Positions 44,415 through 53,623 of a stretch of 64,000 bases of DNA are shown here, piece by piece. The DNA is from Pyxidicoccus parkwaysis (GTDB lineage: Bacteria; Myxococcota; Myxococcia; Myxococcales; Myxococcaceae). Positions within the stretch are counted from its first letter, which is position 1, and each line of letters starts with the position of its first letter. The position numbers and the translations under genes were made by a program. The stretch lies in NCBI RefSeq assembly GCF_017301735.1, contig NZ_CP071090.1:2470001-2534000 (forward strand). Reading direction: 5' to 3'. The notes below the pieces were generated by a model that was not told where the DNA came from, made no database searches, and saw only the letters and a list, made by a program, of their open reading frames with translations.

Positions 44415-46772
44415 ATGCACCTTCGCCCCTTCGTCCTGATGGCGTGCTGTGTCGTGACCGGCGCGCCCCTCGCTCGAGCCGCGCAGCAGGAGCCGGTGAG
44501 GGAGACGCCCGCCGCATCCTCCGCGCAGGCCCCTTCAGAGGCCTCGGTGTCTTCCGGACCGGGAGGAGCCGAGGCGCAGGCCACGCTCTTCGCTCCGCTC
44601 CCGCGAGCTGACGCGCCAGTCGCCGCCGTCGAGCCGGAGCCGGAGGTTGAACCGGTGATTCCGCAGACAGTGGTGACCACAGTCGAGCCGGAGCCCGAAG
44701 TAGAGCCGGTGATTCCGCAGACGGTGGTGACGGCCACGCGGCGTCCCAGGCCCACGTCGGGTCAGCCACGCGCGATGTCGGTGGTGACGCGCGAGGACCT
44801 CTCATGCCGTTCCGCGCGCACCACGCCCGAGGCGCTCTTCGAGTCGGAAGGCGTCTTCCTCCAGAAGACGAATCACGGCGGAGGCGCGCCGATTCTCCGA
44901 GGCCTCTACGGACAGCACGTGCTGCTCCTCGTAGACGGCGTGCGCCTGAACAACGGCACCGTGCGCTCGGGGCCCAACCAGTACCTCAACACGGTGGACC
45001 CGTTCCTCGTGGAGCAGCTCGAGGTGGTGCGTGGTCCAGGCTCGGTGCTGTACGGCTCGGACGCGCTGGGCGGCGTCATCAATGTGCGCACCTTCTGGCC
45101 GCGCTTCGCGTCGGAGGCCACGCCCGTCGGCGCCGTGCGAGCACAGGCAGGCAGCGCGGACGAGAGCCTGCAAGGACACCTGCGCGCGGGCCTGTCGCTC
45201 CAGGACACGGCGGTGGCCGGCGCGCTCACGCTGCGTGACTTCAATGACTTGCGCGGCGGAGAGCGCGTGGGCGTGCAGCGCTACACGGGCTACCAGGAAG
45301 GGGACGCGGCGCTGAAGGTGCGCCAGCGCCTGCGGCCAGGACTCCAGCTCTACCTCCAGTACCAAGGCGTGCGACAGGAGGACGCGCCGAGGTTGGACCG
45401 CTCGGTGCCAGGAGACTTCCGCCGCTTCAGCGGCCAGGAGCGCGACTTCGCGCACGCGAGACTGGAGCACGCGGGCTCGGGATGGCTGCGTCGAGGCGCG
45501 GTGGAATTCAGCGTGCACCGTCAGGCCGAGCAGGTGGACCGCTTCCGCGTCTCGCGAGACAGACTTGAGCGCGACGACGTGAACGTATGGACGGTGGGCC
45601 TGCGCGCAGAAGGCGAAGCGCCACCGGTGGACGCGCTGCCCGGTGCCCCCGTGCCCCTCTTCGGAGCGGAGGTCTTCCACGACAAGGCGTCGAGCTCCTT
45701 CGGGCGCAGCGCGCTGTCGGGAGAGACACTGGACTTCTCACCCAGGCCCGAGGACGCGCGCTACCCGGGCACGCCCACGGCGCTGTCGGCCGGAGTCTTC
45801 GGCCTGCTGTCGAGCGACGTGGCTCGGCCCTTCTCGTACCACGCGGGCCTGCGTGCACAGCTCCACCGCGTGTCGCTGCCCGAGGACGCGCGGCTCGCGG
45901 CGCTGTTCCCCGATGCGAGCGTCCCGCTGCCGGTGCTGCCCGCGACGACGCAGAACGCAGTGGGCCTCGCGGGGGAGCTGGGTGTGCGGCAGCGCGTGGC
46001 GGACGGAGTCTCGGTGCTGCTCAACCTGGGCTCGGGGTTCCGCGCGCCGAACATCGACGACTACCTCCGACTCGGCGCGGAGGGCCCGGGCTATCTCGTG
46101 CCCGGAAGGAACCTGCACCCCGAGCAGTCCTACACGGCAGAGCTGGGCACGCGCGTGGACCGGGGCCCCGTGGGCGCGCAGGTCTTCTACGCCTTCACGG
46201 TGGTGGATGGGCTCGTGGGCAACGTACCGACGCTGCTGGACGGACAGGAGCTCAACCCGGACGGAGTGCCATACCTCACGCGGCAGAACCGCGAGCGCGC
46301 GGACATCCACGCGCTGGAAGCGGCGGTGTCCGTGAGAGTGCTGCCGTCGCTCACGCTGGCGACGCACGCCACGTACACGCACACGCGGCAGAAGCGGAGG
46401 GACCTCACGGCGGAGGGGCAGCCGCTCATCCTGGAGCCACTGTCCCGCACGCCACCGCTCAACGGATTGGTGCGCGCGACGTGGGAGCCGAGCGAGATGT
46501 TCTTCGTGGAAGGCGTGACGCGCTGGGCGCTGGCGCAGGATGACTTCTCGGCGGCGGACCTGCTGGACATCCGCACCTGCGCGGAGGTGCCGGACTGCGC
46601 GCGCACGCCGGGCTTCATCGTCGTCCACGCGAGGGGCGGCGCGAGACTGGGCAAGCGCCTGTCAGCGGCACTGACGCTGCAAAACCTGTTCGATGCGACG
46701 TACCGCACCCACGGCTCCGGCGTGGACGAGCCGGGCCGCTCCGCGGTGCTCTCCCTGGAGGCCTCGCTGTGA
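44415..46772 (+). CDS. TonB-dependent outer-membrane receptor
   Basis: 785 residues with signal peptide MHLRPFVLMACCVVTGAPLA. A linker with two copies of VEPEPEVEPVIPQTVVT runs into the TonB-box-like PQTVVTATRR. The plug domain follows (LFESEGVFLQKTNHGGGAPI, LRGLYGQHVLLLVDGVRLNN, VRGPGSVLYGSDALGGVINV), then a 22-strand-type barrel with SGFRAPNIDDYLRLG and LTLQNLFDATYRTHG near the end. Such receptors import metal chelates, vitamins or sugars using TonB energy; the plug motifs resemble haem/cobalamin-type receptors, but the substrate is uncertain. ATG 44415 has GGGG 9 bases upstream. The stop overlaps the first copy of a duplicated ATG (TGATG). Confidence 0.92.
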   Translation: MHLRPFVLMACCVVTGAPLARAAQQEPVRETPAASSAQAPSEASVSSGPGGAEAQATLFAPLPRADAPVAAVEPEPEVEPVIPQTVVTTVEPEPEVEPVIPQTVVTATRRPRPTSGQPRAMSVVTREDLSCRSARTTPEALFESEGVFLQKTNHGGGAPILRGLYGQHVLLLVDGVRLNNGTVRSGPNQYLNTVDPFLVEQLEVVRGPGSVLYGSDALGGVINVRTFWPRFASEATPVGAVRAQAGSADESLQGHLRAGLSLQDTAVAGALTLRDFNDLRGGERVGVQRYTGYQEGDAALKVRQRLRPGLQLYLQYQGVRQEDAPRLDRSVPGDFRRFSGQERDFAHARLEHAGSGWLRRGAVEFSVHRQAEQVDRFRVSRDRLERDDVNVWTVGLRAEGEAPPVDALPGAPVPLFGAEVFHDKASSSFGRSALSGETLDFSPRPEDARYPGTPTALSAGVFGLLSSDVARPFSYHAGLRAQLHRVSLPEDARLAALFPDASVPLPVLPATTQNAVGLAGELGVRQRVADGVSVLLNLGSGFRAPNIDDYLRLGAEGPGYLVPGRNLHPEQSYTAELGTRVDRGPVGAQVFYAFTVVDGLVGNVPTLLDGQELNPDGVPYLTRQNRERADIHALEAAVSVRVLPSLTLATHATYTHTRQKRRDLTAEGQPLILEPLSRTPPLNGLVRATWEPSEMFFVEGVTRWALAQDDFSAADLLDIRTCAEVPDCARTPGFIVVHARGGARLGKRLSAALTLQNLFDATYRTHGSGVDEPGRSAVLSLEASL
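44625..44732 (+). repeat. Tandem 54-bp duplication of the TonB-box linker
   Basis: Two adjacent 18-codon units (44625-44678 and 44679-44732) each encode VEPEPEVEPVIPQTVVT preceded by one variable residue. Each ends in a TonB-box-like QTVVT, so the receptor carries two in series. Confidence 0.85.
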
Positions 46773-46878
46773 TGCGCCGGATGACGATGCTGCTATGCGC
46801 GCTACGAGCCGGGCCGCTCCGCGGCCCTCTGCCTGGAGGCCTCACTGTGATGCGCCGGATGACGATGCTGCTGTGCAC
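46726..46878 (+). repeat. Tandem duplication across a gene junction, 78-bp period
   Basis: About 75 bases at 46726-46800 are repeated at 46804-46878 with roughly six differences. Each copy contains the end of the receptor (EPGRSA..L.LEASL-stop) and the start of the lipoprotein (MRRMTMLLC), joined by TGATG. Confidence 0.88.
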
Positions 46879-47227
46879 GGTGATGCTGAGCGCGGGGTGC
46901 GCGTCGGGGCTCGGAGAGCCGTGCGACGCGGGCAATGCATGCCCGGATGCCCTGGTGTGCAGCTTCCCCAACGGCGAGGACGGCCCGGCGCCGCGAGGCA
47001 TCTGCGACTATCCGCCGCGAGCCGAAGGCGAGGCCTGCACGGTGGCGGCCGACTGCGAGAAATCGCTGACGTGCTCCAGCCACTTCACACCGAGGGACCG
47101 CTACGGCACCTGCGTGAAGCCGCGCCCAGATGGAGAAGCGTGCTTCATGGACCGCGACTGTCAGAGCGGCACCTGCGTGGATGCTTCGGGCACCGCGCTG
47201 GACGGAGTCTGCGGCGAGCCGACCTGA
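46850..47227 (+). CDS. Cys-rich lipoprotein
   Basis: 125 residues from ATG 46850. The signal peptide MRRMTMLLCTVMLSAGC places the lipobox Cys at 17. The mature part has about ten cysteines in repeated blocks (EPCDAGNACPDALVCSF, EACTVAADCEKSLTCS, EACFMDRDCQSGTCVDASG), like the Dickkopf-type Cys-rich lipoproteins common in myxobacteria. An in-frame ATG at 46772, created by a tandem duplication, would add 26 residues before the signal peptide and is less likely. Co-transcribed with the TonB receptor; it may assist it at the outer membrane. Confidence 0.82.
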   Translation: MRRMTMLLCTVMLSAGCASGLGEPCDAGNACPDALVCSFPNGEDGPAPRGICDYPPRAEGEACTVAADCEKSLTCSSHFTPRDRYGTCVKPRPDGEACFMDRDCQSGTCVDASGTALDGVCGEPT

Positions 47228-47258
47228 GTGCTCAGCACCCGGGGGCACGAAAAGAAAA

Positions 47259-47287
47259 CCCCGCCCCCGGACGAACCGGGAGCGGGG
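47259..47287 (-). terminator. Rho-independent terminator of the cytochrome gene
   Basis: CCCCGCCCCCGG and CCGGGAGCGGGG form an 11-of-12 paired stem with a 5-base loop. On the minus strand it is followed by GGTTTTCTTTTC, a T-rich tract, ~40 bases after the cytochrome gene stop. The lipoprotein on the other strand ends just before it. Confidence 0.8.
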
Positions 47288-47329
47288 CAGGGCATCCGGG
47301 CTCACACCCGGACGAACTTCAGCAGCGGG

Positions 47330-50215
47330 CTACTGACCGTCGAGCCTGCCGTCCAGGTTCCGGTCGAGCGCGATGCGCGTGCCGGAGCCCGGAGGCACCG
47401 CGGTGAACGTCACCTCCTGGCCGGCCGTGTTCGCCAGCGCGCGGAGCGCCGCCGTGGTGATGTTCGCGCCGCCGTCATCCGGCTTCCACGTGCCAGCCAC
47501 GCGGTCGAACAGGAAGCCCTTCACGCGGTTCGCCACCGCCGCGCTCGCCACCAGGTCCGCCTCGTAGGTGCTGCCGCCGAGGATCTTCGACACGAACGGC
47601 GCCTTGGCGCGGGCAATCAGCAGGTCGATGCGGGGACCCACCGCGGAGGCGTTGGCGTTGGTGAGGGTGATCTGCTGGCCCACGATGGGCGCCAGGTCGG
47701 TCTCAGACGCCAGCATGAAGGCCTCCACGTCGCGGCGCTGGGTGTCGTTCTGGAAGCCCACCAGCGGTCCACCGATGCTCGTGTTCGTGAACACGATGGC
47801 GCTGAAGAAGCGGAACAGCGTGTCCACCGCGCCGTCGTTCGTGAAGCCGAAGCCACGAATCTGGTCGCCCATCTGTCCCGACTCGGGGTGCGTGAAGAAG
47901 CTGTTGTCCGGGAAGCCGAACATGCCGACCTTCGTGTACATGTTGCGCGTGTGGGGAATCTTCACGATCTGCGTGATTCCCTCGAAGCTCGACCGGCCGT
48001 CCGTGCCGAAGTGACCCTGCGCCGCGTCGACGGTATGGCAGCCATTGCAGTTGAAGCCGTTGTCGGAGCCAATCGCGATGCCATCCACGCGGCGGCTGCC
48101 GAAGTAGAAATTCTTTCCGGCCTGCTGCGAGGCGTTGAGCGAGTTGTCCAGGTTGCGGACGGGGTTCGGGGGCAACTGCACCTGGAGCTGGAAGCTGGTG
48201 AACTTGTTCATCTCCGCCTCCGTCGGCTGCGAGGCGCGGCCCAGCAGCCCGGGGAAGGCGACGATGAAGTTCTTGAACGACAGCTCCTCGTCGTACGCGG
48301 CGGCGCCGAAGAAGCCGTTCGCGCGGTCACCGCGCCAGTGCATGGCGCCCTGGTTGTTCATGCCGCGCAGGGTCTGCGTCGTCATGGGGCCCTTCATCGG
48401 GTGGAACGTGTTCTCGTCGTTCGTACCGTTGATGTCCGAGGCCGGGTGACCGGTGAAGGTGCGGAACAGGCCAATCTCCAGGTCGCTCGCGAGGCGCTTG
48501 TCGATGGGGTTGGTCGTCACGACGTCATCCGGGTTGCCCAGGTCCCAGGCCAGCTCGTCCTTGTCGCCGAAGATGTGGCAGCTCGCGCAGGACGACTCGC
48601 CGTTGGCCGACGAGAAGTTGGCGTCGTAGAGGAACGGGCGGCCCTGCACGACGGAGGACGGCTCCGGGTTGTACAGCGCCGCCGAGGCCACCTGGCCCTT
48701 GGTGGCGAGGTCGATGACCTTCACCGCGTTGTCGAAGCGGGTCATCACGTAGAGGCGGTTGCGCGCCTCGTCCAGCACCAGGCCGCTGGGGCCGCCGCCG
48801 GTGACGGGGATGTAGTTGGCGCTCGCGGTGCGCGGGTCGAAGGAGTTGCTCTCCAGCGCCGCCGTGTCGAAGACACCGACCTTGCTGGAGCTGAACGCGG
48901 CCACGTACAGCTTCGTGCCGTCCTTGGAGACGACCATCTCCGTCGGCGTGGAGAGGGTGTGGTTCTTCGCCGTGGTGTCGAAGCCCGGCTTCCCAGCCAG
49001 CTTCGAGTAGTCGATGTGCTTGTTGAGGTGGCGCGGGCTGACGGTGCCACCGGCGATGACGGTGATGCGCATCTTCGCGAGGTTGCCCTGCACCGTGCTG
49101 CCGCCGAACTCACCCGGGCCCTCGAAGCGGGTCAGGTTGTTGGCGTCGCTGTTGGACGCGTAGATGGCGCCCGACTTCGGGTTGGTGGCGAGGTTGAAGA
49201 TGGTGGTGCCCACGCCCGTGTAGAAGGCCGTCTCCGTCAGGCGGTCCGCGTCGATGGCGAACACGTCCTTGTCCGGCAGGCGGAGGCGCACGCCGTTGTT
49301 GAAGTTGCGGCCGAGCGTGTCCTGCCACTGTCCGGCGGAGGCGTTCCACTTGACGATGAGGCCCGTCTCCGGCGCCTTCTTGCCCTCTTTGTTCGTGGAC
49401 GGCCCGGGCAGGCCGCCCGGCATCAGGTTGTTGCCCCAGGGCCAGGTGTCCGGGAGGACGAGGCACATGCCCGCCTTGTCGAAGCCGTTGCAGACACCTT
49501 CCAGGTTGACGGTGGTGGTCTGGTTGCCGGACTGGGCGATGGCCGCATAGACGGTCTTCTTGTCCGGGCTGGTGGCAAGCCCGCGCGGCGTGTCACCGAA
49601 GAGCGTCACGATGCGCAGCGGCGTGCCGCCGAGCGTCGCGCCCAGCGAGGCCGGGTTGAACACCCAGACGTCCGCGCGGCCCACGCTGGCGGTGGTCAGC
49701 TGCGGGTCACCCGCGCCGGGGACGCTGGAGATGGACGCGTCCGTGCGCTGTTGGCCGCGGTGCGCGGTGGTGATGAAGGCATATCCGTTGGTGCCCGCGA
49801 ACACGATGTCGCGCGGCTCGTCACCTACGAGCAGCGTGCGCACCACGCGCGGCGTGCCGCTCAGGCTCACCACGCTGATGCTGTCCGAGAGGTGGTTCAC
49901 CACCCAGACCTCGGTGTTGCTGCGCGCGGCGACGGCGACGGGCTCCAGGCCCACCGGCACCTCGCCGGCGAGCGTCAGGCCGGCGCTGCTGATGTTGAAG
50001 ATCTCCAGCCGGTTGTCCGGCGTGTTGACCGCGAACAGCTTCGTTCCGTCCGGTGAGATGGCCAGAGGACGCACGTGCGCGCTGTCGAACTCGATGAACG
50101 AGGGCACCTGCGCGGCGGCGGTGAAGGCAGCCAACATCGACACGGCGGCGCACAACGAAACGGCTCGAGCACGCCAGCGACTCCTGCTCGTGCCCACTAG
50201 CTGGGGACTCACCAT
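47330..50215 (-). CDS. Secreted beta-propeller/di-heme cytochrome c protein
   Basis: 961 residues with a signal peptide (AVSLCAAVSMLAAFTAAAQV). Residues ~45-520 are YncE/YVTN-type propeller repeats (VRPLAISPDGTKLFAVNTPD, EVWVVNHLSDSISVVSLSG, TEMVVSKDGTKLYVAAFSSS). The C-terminal half has two c-type haem sites, CASCH (~543-547) and CNGCH (~723-727), with intervening segments like di-haem peroxidase/MauG-type cytochromes (TQTLRGMNNQGAMHWRGDRA, FEGITQIVKIPHTRNMYTKV). It ends IALDRNLDGRLDGQ, a possible Ca-binding motif. I infer a periplasmic or secreted redox protein. ATG 50215 has GAGGAGGT 5 bases upstream. Single gene with its own terminator. Confidence 0.88.
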   Translation of the reverse strand: MVSPQLVGTSRSRWRARAVSLCAAVSMLAAFTAAAQVPSFIEFDSAHVRPLAISPDGTKLFAVNTPDNRLEIFNISSAGLTLAGEVPVGLEPVAVAARSNTEVWVVNHLSDSISVVSLSGTPRVVRTLLVGDEPRDIVFAGTNGYAFITTAHRGQQRTDASISSVPGAGDPQLTTASVGRADVWVFNPASLGATLGGTPLRIVTLFGDTPRGLATSPDKKTVYAAIAQSGNQTTTVNLEGVCNGFDKAGMCLVLPDTWPWGNNLMPGGLPGPSTNKEGKKAPETGLIVKWNASAGQWQDTLGRNFNNGVRLRLPDKDVFAIDADRLTETAFYTGVGTTIFNLATNPKSGAIYASNSDANNLTRFEGPGEFGGSTVQGNLAKMRITVIAGGTVSPRHLNKHIDYSKLAGKPGFDTTAKNHTLSTPTEMVVSKDGTKLYVAAFSSSKVGVFDTAALESNSFDPRTASANYIPVTGGGPSGLVLDEARNRLYVMTRFDNAVKVIDLATKGQVASAALYNPEPSSVVQGRPFLYDANFSSANGESSCASCHIFGDKDELAWDLGNPDDVVTTNPIDKRLASDLEIGLFRTFTGHPASDINGTNDENTFHPMKGPMTTQTLRGMNNQGAMHWRGDRANGFFGAAAYDEELSFKNFIVAFPGLLGRASQPTEAEMNKFTSFQLQVQLPPNPVRNLDNSLNASQQAGKNFYFGSRRVDGIAIGSDNGFNCNGCHTVDAAQGHFGTDGRSSFEGITQIVKIPHTRNMYTKVGMFGFPDNSFFTHPESGQMGDQIRGFGFTNDGAVDTLFRFFSAIVFTNTSIGGPLVGFQNDTQRRDVEAFMLASETDLAPIVGQQITLTNANASAVGPRIDLLIARAKAPFVSKILGGSTYEADLVASAAVANRVKGFLFDRVAGTWKPDDGGANITTAALRALANTAGQEVTFTAVPPGSGTRIALDRNLDGRLDGQ

Positions 50216-50494
50216 ACGGACCTCCTCGGGGACGGGGAAACGTTGCAGTCCAGGAATACAGGGGCTTTCGTGACATCGCCCCCACCGAAGGGAGGGGGAC
50301 GGGCCCCTCCTCGCACCTGGAGCGCGCACTGACACGGCGCGTTGCGCACGGCGCGAGCGCAGGCCGCACCCGTGACGCGTCGCGGTGTGCGTTTCAGGAC
50401 ACTCACCCCGCGCCCGGATGGTTCAGACTAGGGGTGAATTGCGCGGCTTCCGTGGTCTATTTGCCAACGCATTCGGCCGAAGGGGAACGTGCCC

Positions 50495-53245
50495 ATGCCG
50501 AGCCTTCGAAACGCACCTGGGAATCGTCTCTCGCAGACGGGCTCCGCGGCCTCCTCCGGAGAGCCGCTGTCGCATCTGCTGCCCACGAAGCTCTCACCGC
50601 CGCAGACAGCCTCGGTGCTGGTGACGCGCGACGCCGCGCTGCGCAAGGTGGACGAGGGCATCCGGGGGAAGCTGGTGCTGGTGACGGCGCCGCTCGGCTC
50701 GGGCAAGACGACGCTGCTGACGCAGTGGTACCGCGAGGCGCGCGTCCCGCACCTGCTGGCCTGGCTGTCATTGGACGAGCAGGACAACGCGCCCGAGCGC
50801 TTCTTCTCGTATCTGGTGGGCGCCATCCGCCGCGTCGCGCCGGACTTCGACGCGTACAGCACCAGCGAGCTGGACCATGCGACGTCCGTCCTGCTGCGCA
50901 GCCTGTGGAACCTGGGCCGCGAGCTGGTGGTGGTGCTGGACGACTTCCATGCGCTGCGCGAGCGCTCCCTCGTGCGGGCCTTCTCGTACCTGATGGACCA
51001 CTCTCCGCCGCACGTGCACTGGGTCGTCTCGTCGCGCCACGTGCCGGAACTGGATTTGGCGAAGCTGAAGCTCACCGAGCAGCTCGTCACGCTGGACGGG
51101 CGTGACTTGAGCCTGGACGGAGAGGCCATCCGCGAATTGGGCCAGCGCATGTGCGGCGCGGCGCTCACGTCGGAGGACGTGGACTACCTCACCTCGCGCA
51201 CGGAGGGCTGGGTGGCCGGCGTGAAGCTGGCGCTCCTGTCCGCGGGCGAGCACGCGAGCGTGAGCGACGCGCTGAGGAAGGCCATCGGCTCCAACCACGA
51301 CGTGGCGCGGTACCTCGCGGACGCGGTGCTGCGCGAGCAGGCCGAAGACGTGCGCGCGTTCCTGGTGCAGAGCTCGGTGGTGGAGCACCTCAACGGCGAG
51401 CTGTGCAACGCGCTGCTGGGCATCACCCACGCCCCCGCGCTGCTGGCGAACCTGGAGCGGGCGCAGTTGTTCATCCAGCCGCTGGACACCGAGCACCGCT
51501 GGTATCGCTATCACCCGCTGTTCCTGGACGTGCTGCGCACGCAGCTCGCATGTGACTTCGGAGACCGCGTGTCCCGGCTGCACCACGCGGCGAGCCGGTG
51601 GTTCGCCGAGCACCAGATGCCGGACGAGGCGCTCACGCACGCGTTCGCCTCGGGAGACAGGAGCTGGTGCCTGGAGCTCACCGCGCGCAGCGTGGAGGCG
51701 TGGATGCGCGAGGGCGAGATTGGCTCCGTGCTCGAGTGGACGGCGAAGCTGACGGCGGACGAAATCATCCGCTCTCCCGCCATCTGCGTGGGACACATCG
51801 CGTGTCTCATCCTGTCGCGCCGCTTCACGCACGCGACCACGGCGCTGGAGGACGCGCAGCGCGGCCTGGAGACGGCGTACGCGGCCACGGACCCGGAGCG
51901 CGAGCGCCTGTCGAAGCGGCTCGCGCACCTCTCGCTGCTGCACACCGTCCTGTCCGACTCGGCGCCGGACTCCGGCATCGAGTTGGACCCGTCGGCCGAG
52001 GAGCCGGACGTCTTCGTCGCGAGCGCGGTGCTGGCGGCGAAGGCGTACCAGGCGCTCCGGATGAACCGGTTCGATGCGATGCGCCGGCTCGCGCTGAGCG
52101 CGCGGGAGACGCTTCAAGGGCTCAACAGCCCCTTCCTCACGGGCTACTCGGACGTCCTCGTCGCCCTGGCGGACAGCGCCCAGGGGAACATGAAGGACGC
52201 GGCGGAGCGCTGCGAGGAGGCCTATGAGCGCGCGAGGAGCGGCCGGCGCAACCCGGTGTGGGTGAACGCGGCGACGGCGCTGGCCAAGGCCCGCTACGAG
52301 CAGAACCGGCTGGACGAGGCCGAGGCGCTCTGCGTGGAAGTCCTCCCGCTCCTGCCGCAGGCCACGGTGTTCGAGACCTTCTCGCTCGCGTACTTCCTGC
52401 TGGCCCGCATCAAGACGATTCGCGGGAAGTACGCGGAGGCGTACCGGCTGCTGGACTACCTGCACAGCGTGCTCGAGTGCAGCAACCAGGCGCGCTTCCT
52501 GGCCCACGTGTGCGTGGAGAAGATTCGCCTCTACCTCGTGGAGCAGTCGCCCGCGCGGATGCGGGTGGTGGCACAGGAGTTCGAGCTGGGCGAGCGGATG
52601 CGGCGCGGGGAGTGGAGCGAGAAGCGCTTCTACGACGAGACGTGGGAGCAATTGGGGCTCGCGCAGGCGTGGGTGCTGATGTCGCGCGGGAGGCAGGGCA
52701 AGGCGCTCGCGATTCTGGAGACGCTGCGCGCCAGCGCGCACGACGTGGGCTACGTGTCCCGCGAGGCAGCGCTCCTGGCGGCCATCGCCGTGTGTCACTG
52801 GAGGGCAGGGGATGCGCCGGCGGCCTTCGCCGCGCTGAACCGGGGCTTCGCGCTGGTGCAGCGCTTCGGCTTCGGGCGCAGCGTGTTCGACGAGACGCCC
52901 GGCCTGCAGGAGGTCATCGTCGCGGCCGCCACGCAGCGCAAGCTGAGCTTCGCGCTGCCGGAGAAGTACACCGCGCGGTACCAGGACCTGCTGTCGGTGG
53001 GAGACAGCATGCCGGCTGAGTTCGCCGCGCCGCCCAGCGCGCCCCTGGAGCCGCTCACGGAGCGCGAGCTCCAGATGCTCAAGCTGCTCGCGCAGGGGCT
53101 CAGCAACCAGGAGATCAGCGAGCGCTCCAACGTGGCGCTGTCCACCACCAAGTGGCACCTGCGCAATGTCTTCGCCAAGCTGGAGGTGACGACGCGCACC
53201 GCCGCCATCGTGAAGGCCCAGGAGCGGCTTCAACGCAACCTGTGA
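50495..53245 (+). CDS. MalT-like LuxR-family transcriptional regulator
   Basis: 916 residues with the MalT/STAND layout. A P-loop ATPase (VTAPLGSGKTTLLTQWYREA, Walker B VVVLDDFHALRE) is followed by the STAND region with YRYHPLFLDVLRTQL, TPR-like helical repeats (~390-800) and a C-terminal LuxR helix-turn-helix (LTERELQMLKLLAQGLSNQE, ISERSNVALSTTKWHLRNVF). These proteins switch to active multimers on binding an inducer and ATP. ATG 50495 has GGGGA ~9 bases upstream, better than GTG 50489. It is divergent from the cytochrome gene with a 279-base shared spacer, so that gene is a plausible target. Confidence 0.92.
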   Translation: MPSLRNAPGNRLSQTGSAASSGEPLSHLLPTKLSPPQTASVLVTRDAALRKVDEGIRGKLVLVTAPLGSGKTTLLTQWYREARVPHLLAWLSLDEQDNAPERFFSYLVGAIRRVAPDFDAYSTSELDHATSVLLRSLWNLGRELVVVLDDFHALRERSLVRAFSYLMDHSPPHVHWVVSSRHVPELDLAKLKLTEQLVTLDGRDLSLDGEAIRELGQRMCGAALTSEDVDYLTSRTEGWVAGVKLALLSAGEHASVSDALRKAIGSNHDVARYLADAVLREQAEDVRAFLVQSSVVEHLNGELCNALLGITHAPALLANLERAQLFIQPLDTEHRWYRYHPLFLDVLRTQLACDFGDRVSRLHHAASRWFAEHQMPDEALTHAFASGDRSWCLELTARSVEAWMREGEIGSVLEWTAKLTADEIIRSPAICVGHIACLILSRRFTHATTALEDAQRGLETAYAATDPERERLSKRLAHLSLLHTVLSDSAPDSGIELDPSAEEPDVFVASAVLAAKAYQALRMNRFDAMRRLALSARETLQGLNSPFLTGYSDVLVALADSAQGNMKDAAERCEEAYERARSGRRNPVWVNAATALAKARYEQNRLDEAEALCVEVLPLLPQATVFETFSLAYFLLARIKTIRGKYAEAYRLLDYLHSVLECSNQARFLAHVCVEKIRLYLVEQSPARMRVVAQEFELGERMRRGEWSEKRFYDETWEQLGLAQAWVLMSRGRQGKALAILETLRASAHDVGYVSREAALLAAIAVCHWRAGDAPAAFAALNRGFALVQRFGFGRSVFDETPGLQEVIVAAATQRKLSFALPEKYTARYQDLLSVGDSMPAEFAAPPSAPLEPLTERELQMLKLLAQGLSNQEISERSNVALSTTKWHLRNVFAKLEVTTRTAAIVKAQERLQRNL

Positions 53246-53263
53246 CGCGCCGAACTGTCCGCG

Positions 53264-53611
53264 TCACCGGATGATGTAGAGCGCCAGCACCATGGCAATC
53301 AGCAGCTGCAGGGCCACCGTCCAGGCAGTGACCTGCCGGAGCGGCATGAGGAAGGCCTCTCCGCGCTGCTCGCCCTCGATGCGCGCGCGCAGCCGCCGGC
53401 CCTGCTTCAGGGCCGACCACATCAGCCAGTACCCCAGGATGACGAAGGCGGAGGAGAGCGCGACCACCACCCAGCGGGGCCACTCCTTGACGAGCAGCTG
53501 GGTGACGAGCGCGCCTCCGCCCGCGATGCTCGCTCCCGTCCTCACCAACGAGAGCAGCGTCCGCGTCGCCGCCATGTGGGTGTTTTCGAGCGTGAGTTGA
53601 GCGGAGTCCAT
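53264..53611 (-). CDS. DUF202 (YidH-like) membrane protein
   Basis: 115 residues. The family motif NTHMAATRTLLSLVRTGASI (compare NERTFLAWIRT in YidH) leads to three hydrophobic helices (WVVVALSSAFVILGYWLMWS and WTVALQLLIAMVLALYIIR among them). DUF202 proteins are small inner-membrane proteins of unknown function. ATG 53611 lies 12 bases after the ABC permease stop, making it the last gene of the exporter operon, so an accessory role there is likely. Confidence 0.82.
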   Translation of the reverse strand: MDSAQLTLENTHMAATRTLLSLVRTGASIAGGGALVTQLLVKEWPRWVVVALSSAFVILGYWLMWSALKQGRRLRARIEGEQRGEAFLMPLRQVTAWTVALQLLIAMVLALYIIR

Positions 53612-53623
53612 GGCCCGTCCTCG

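Noticed and set aside
46772-46849. ATG 46772 as the lipoprotein start.
   Set aside because: It is the duplicated copy of the true start; using it places 26 residues ahead of the signal peptide and lipobox.
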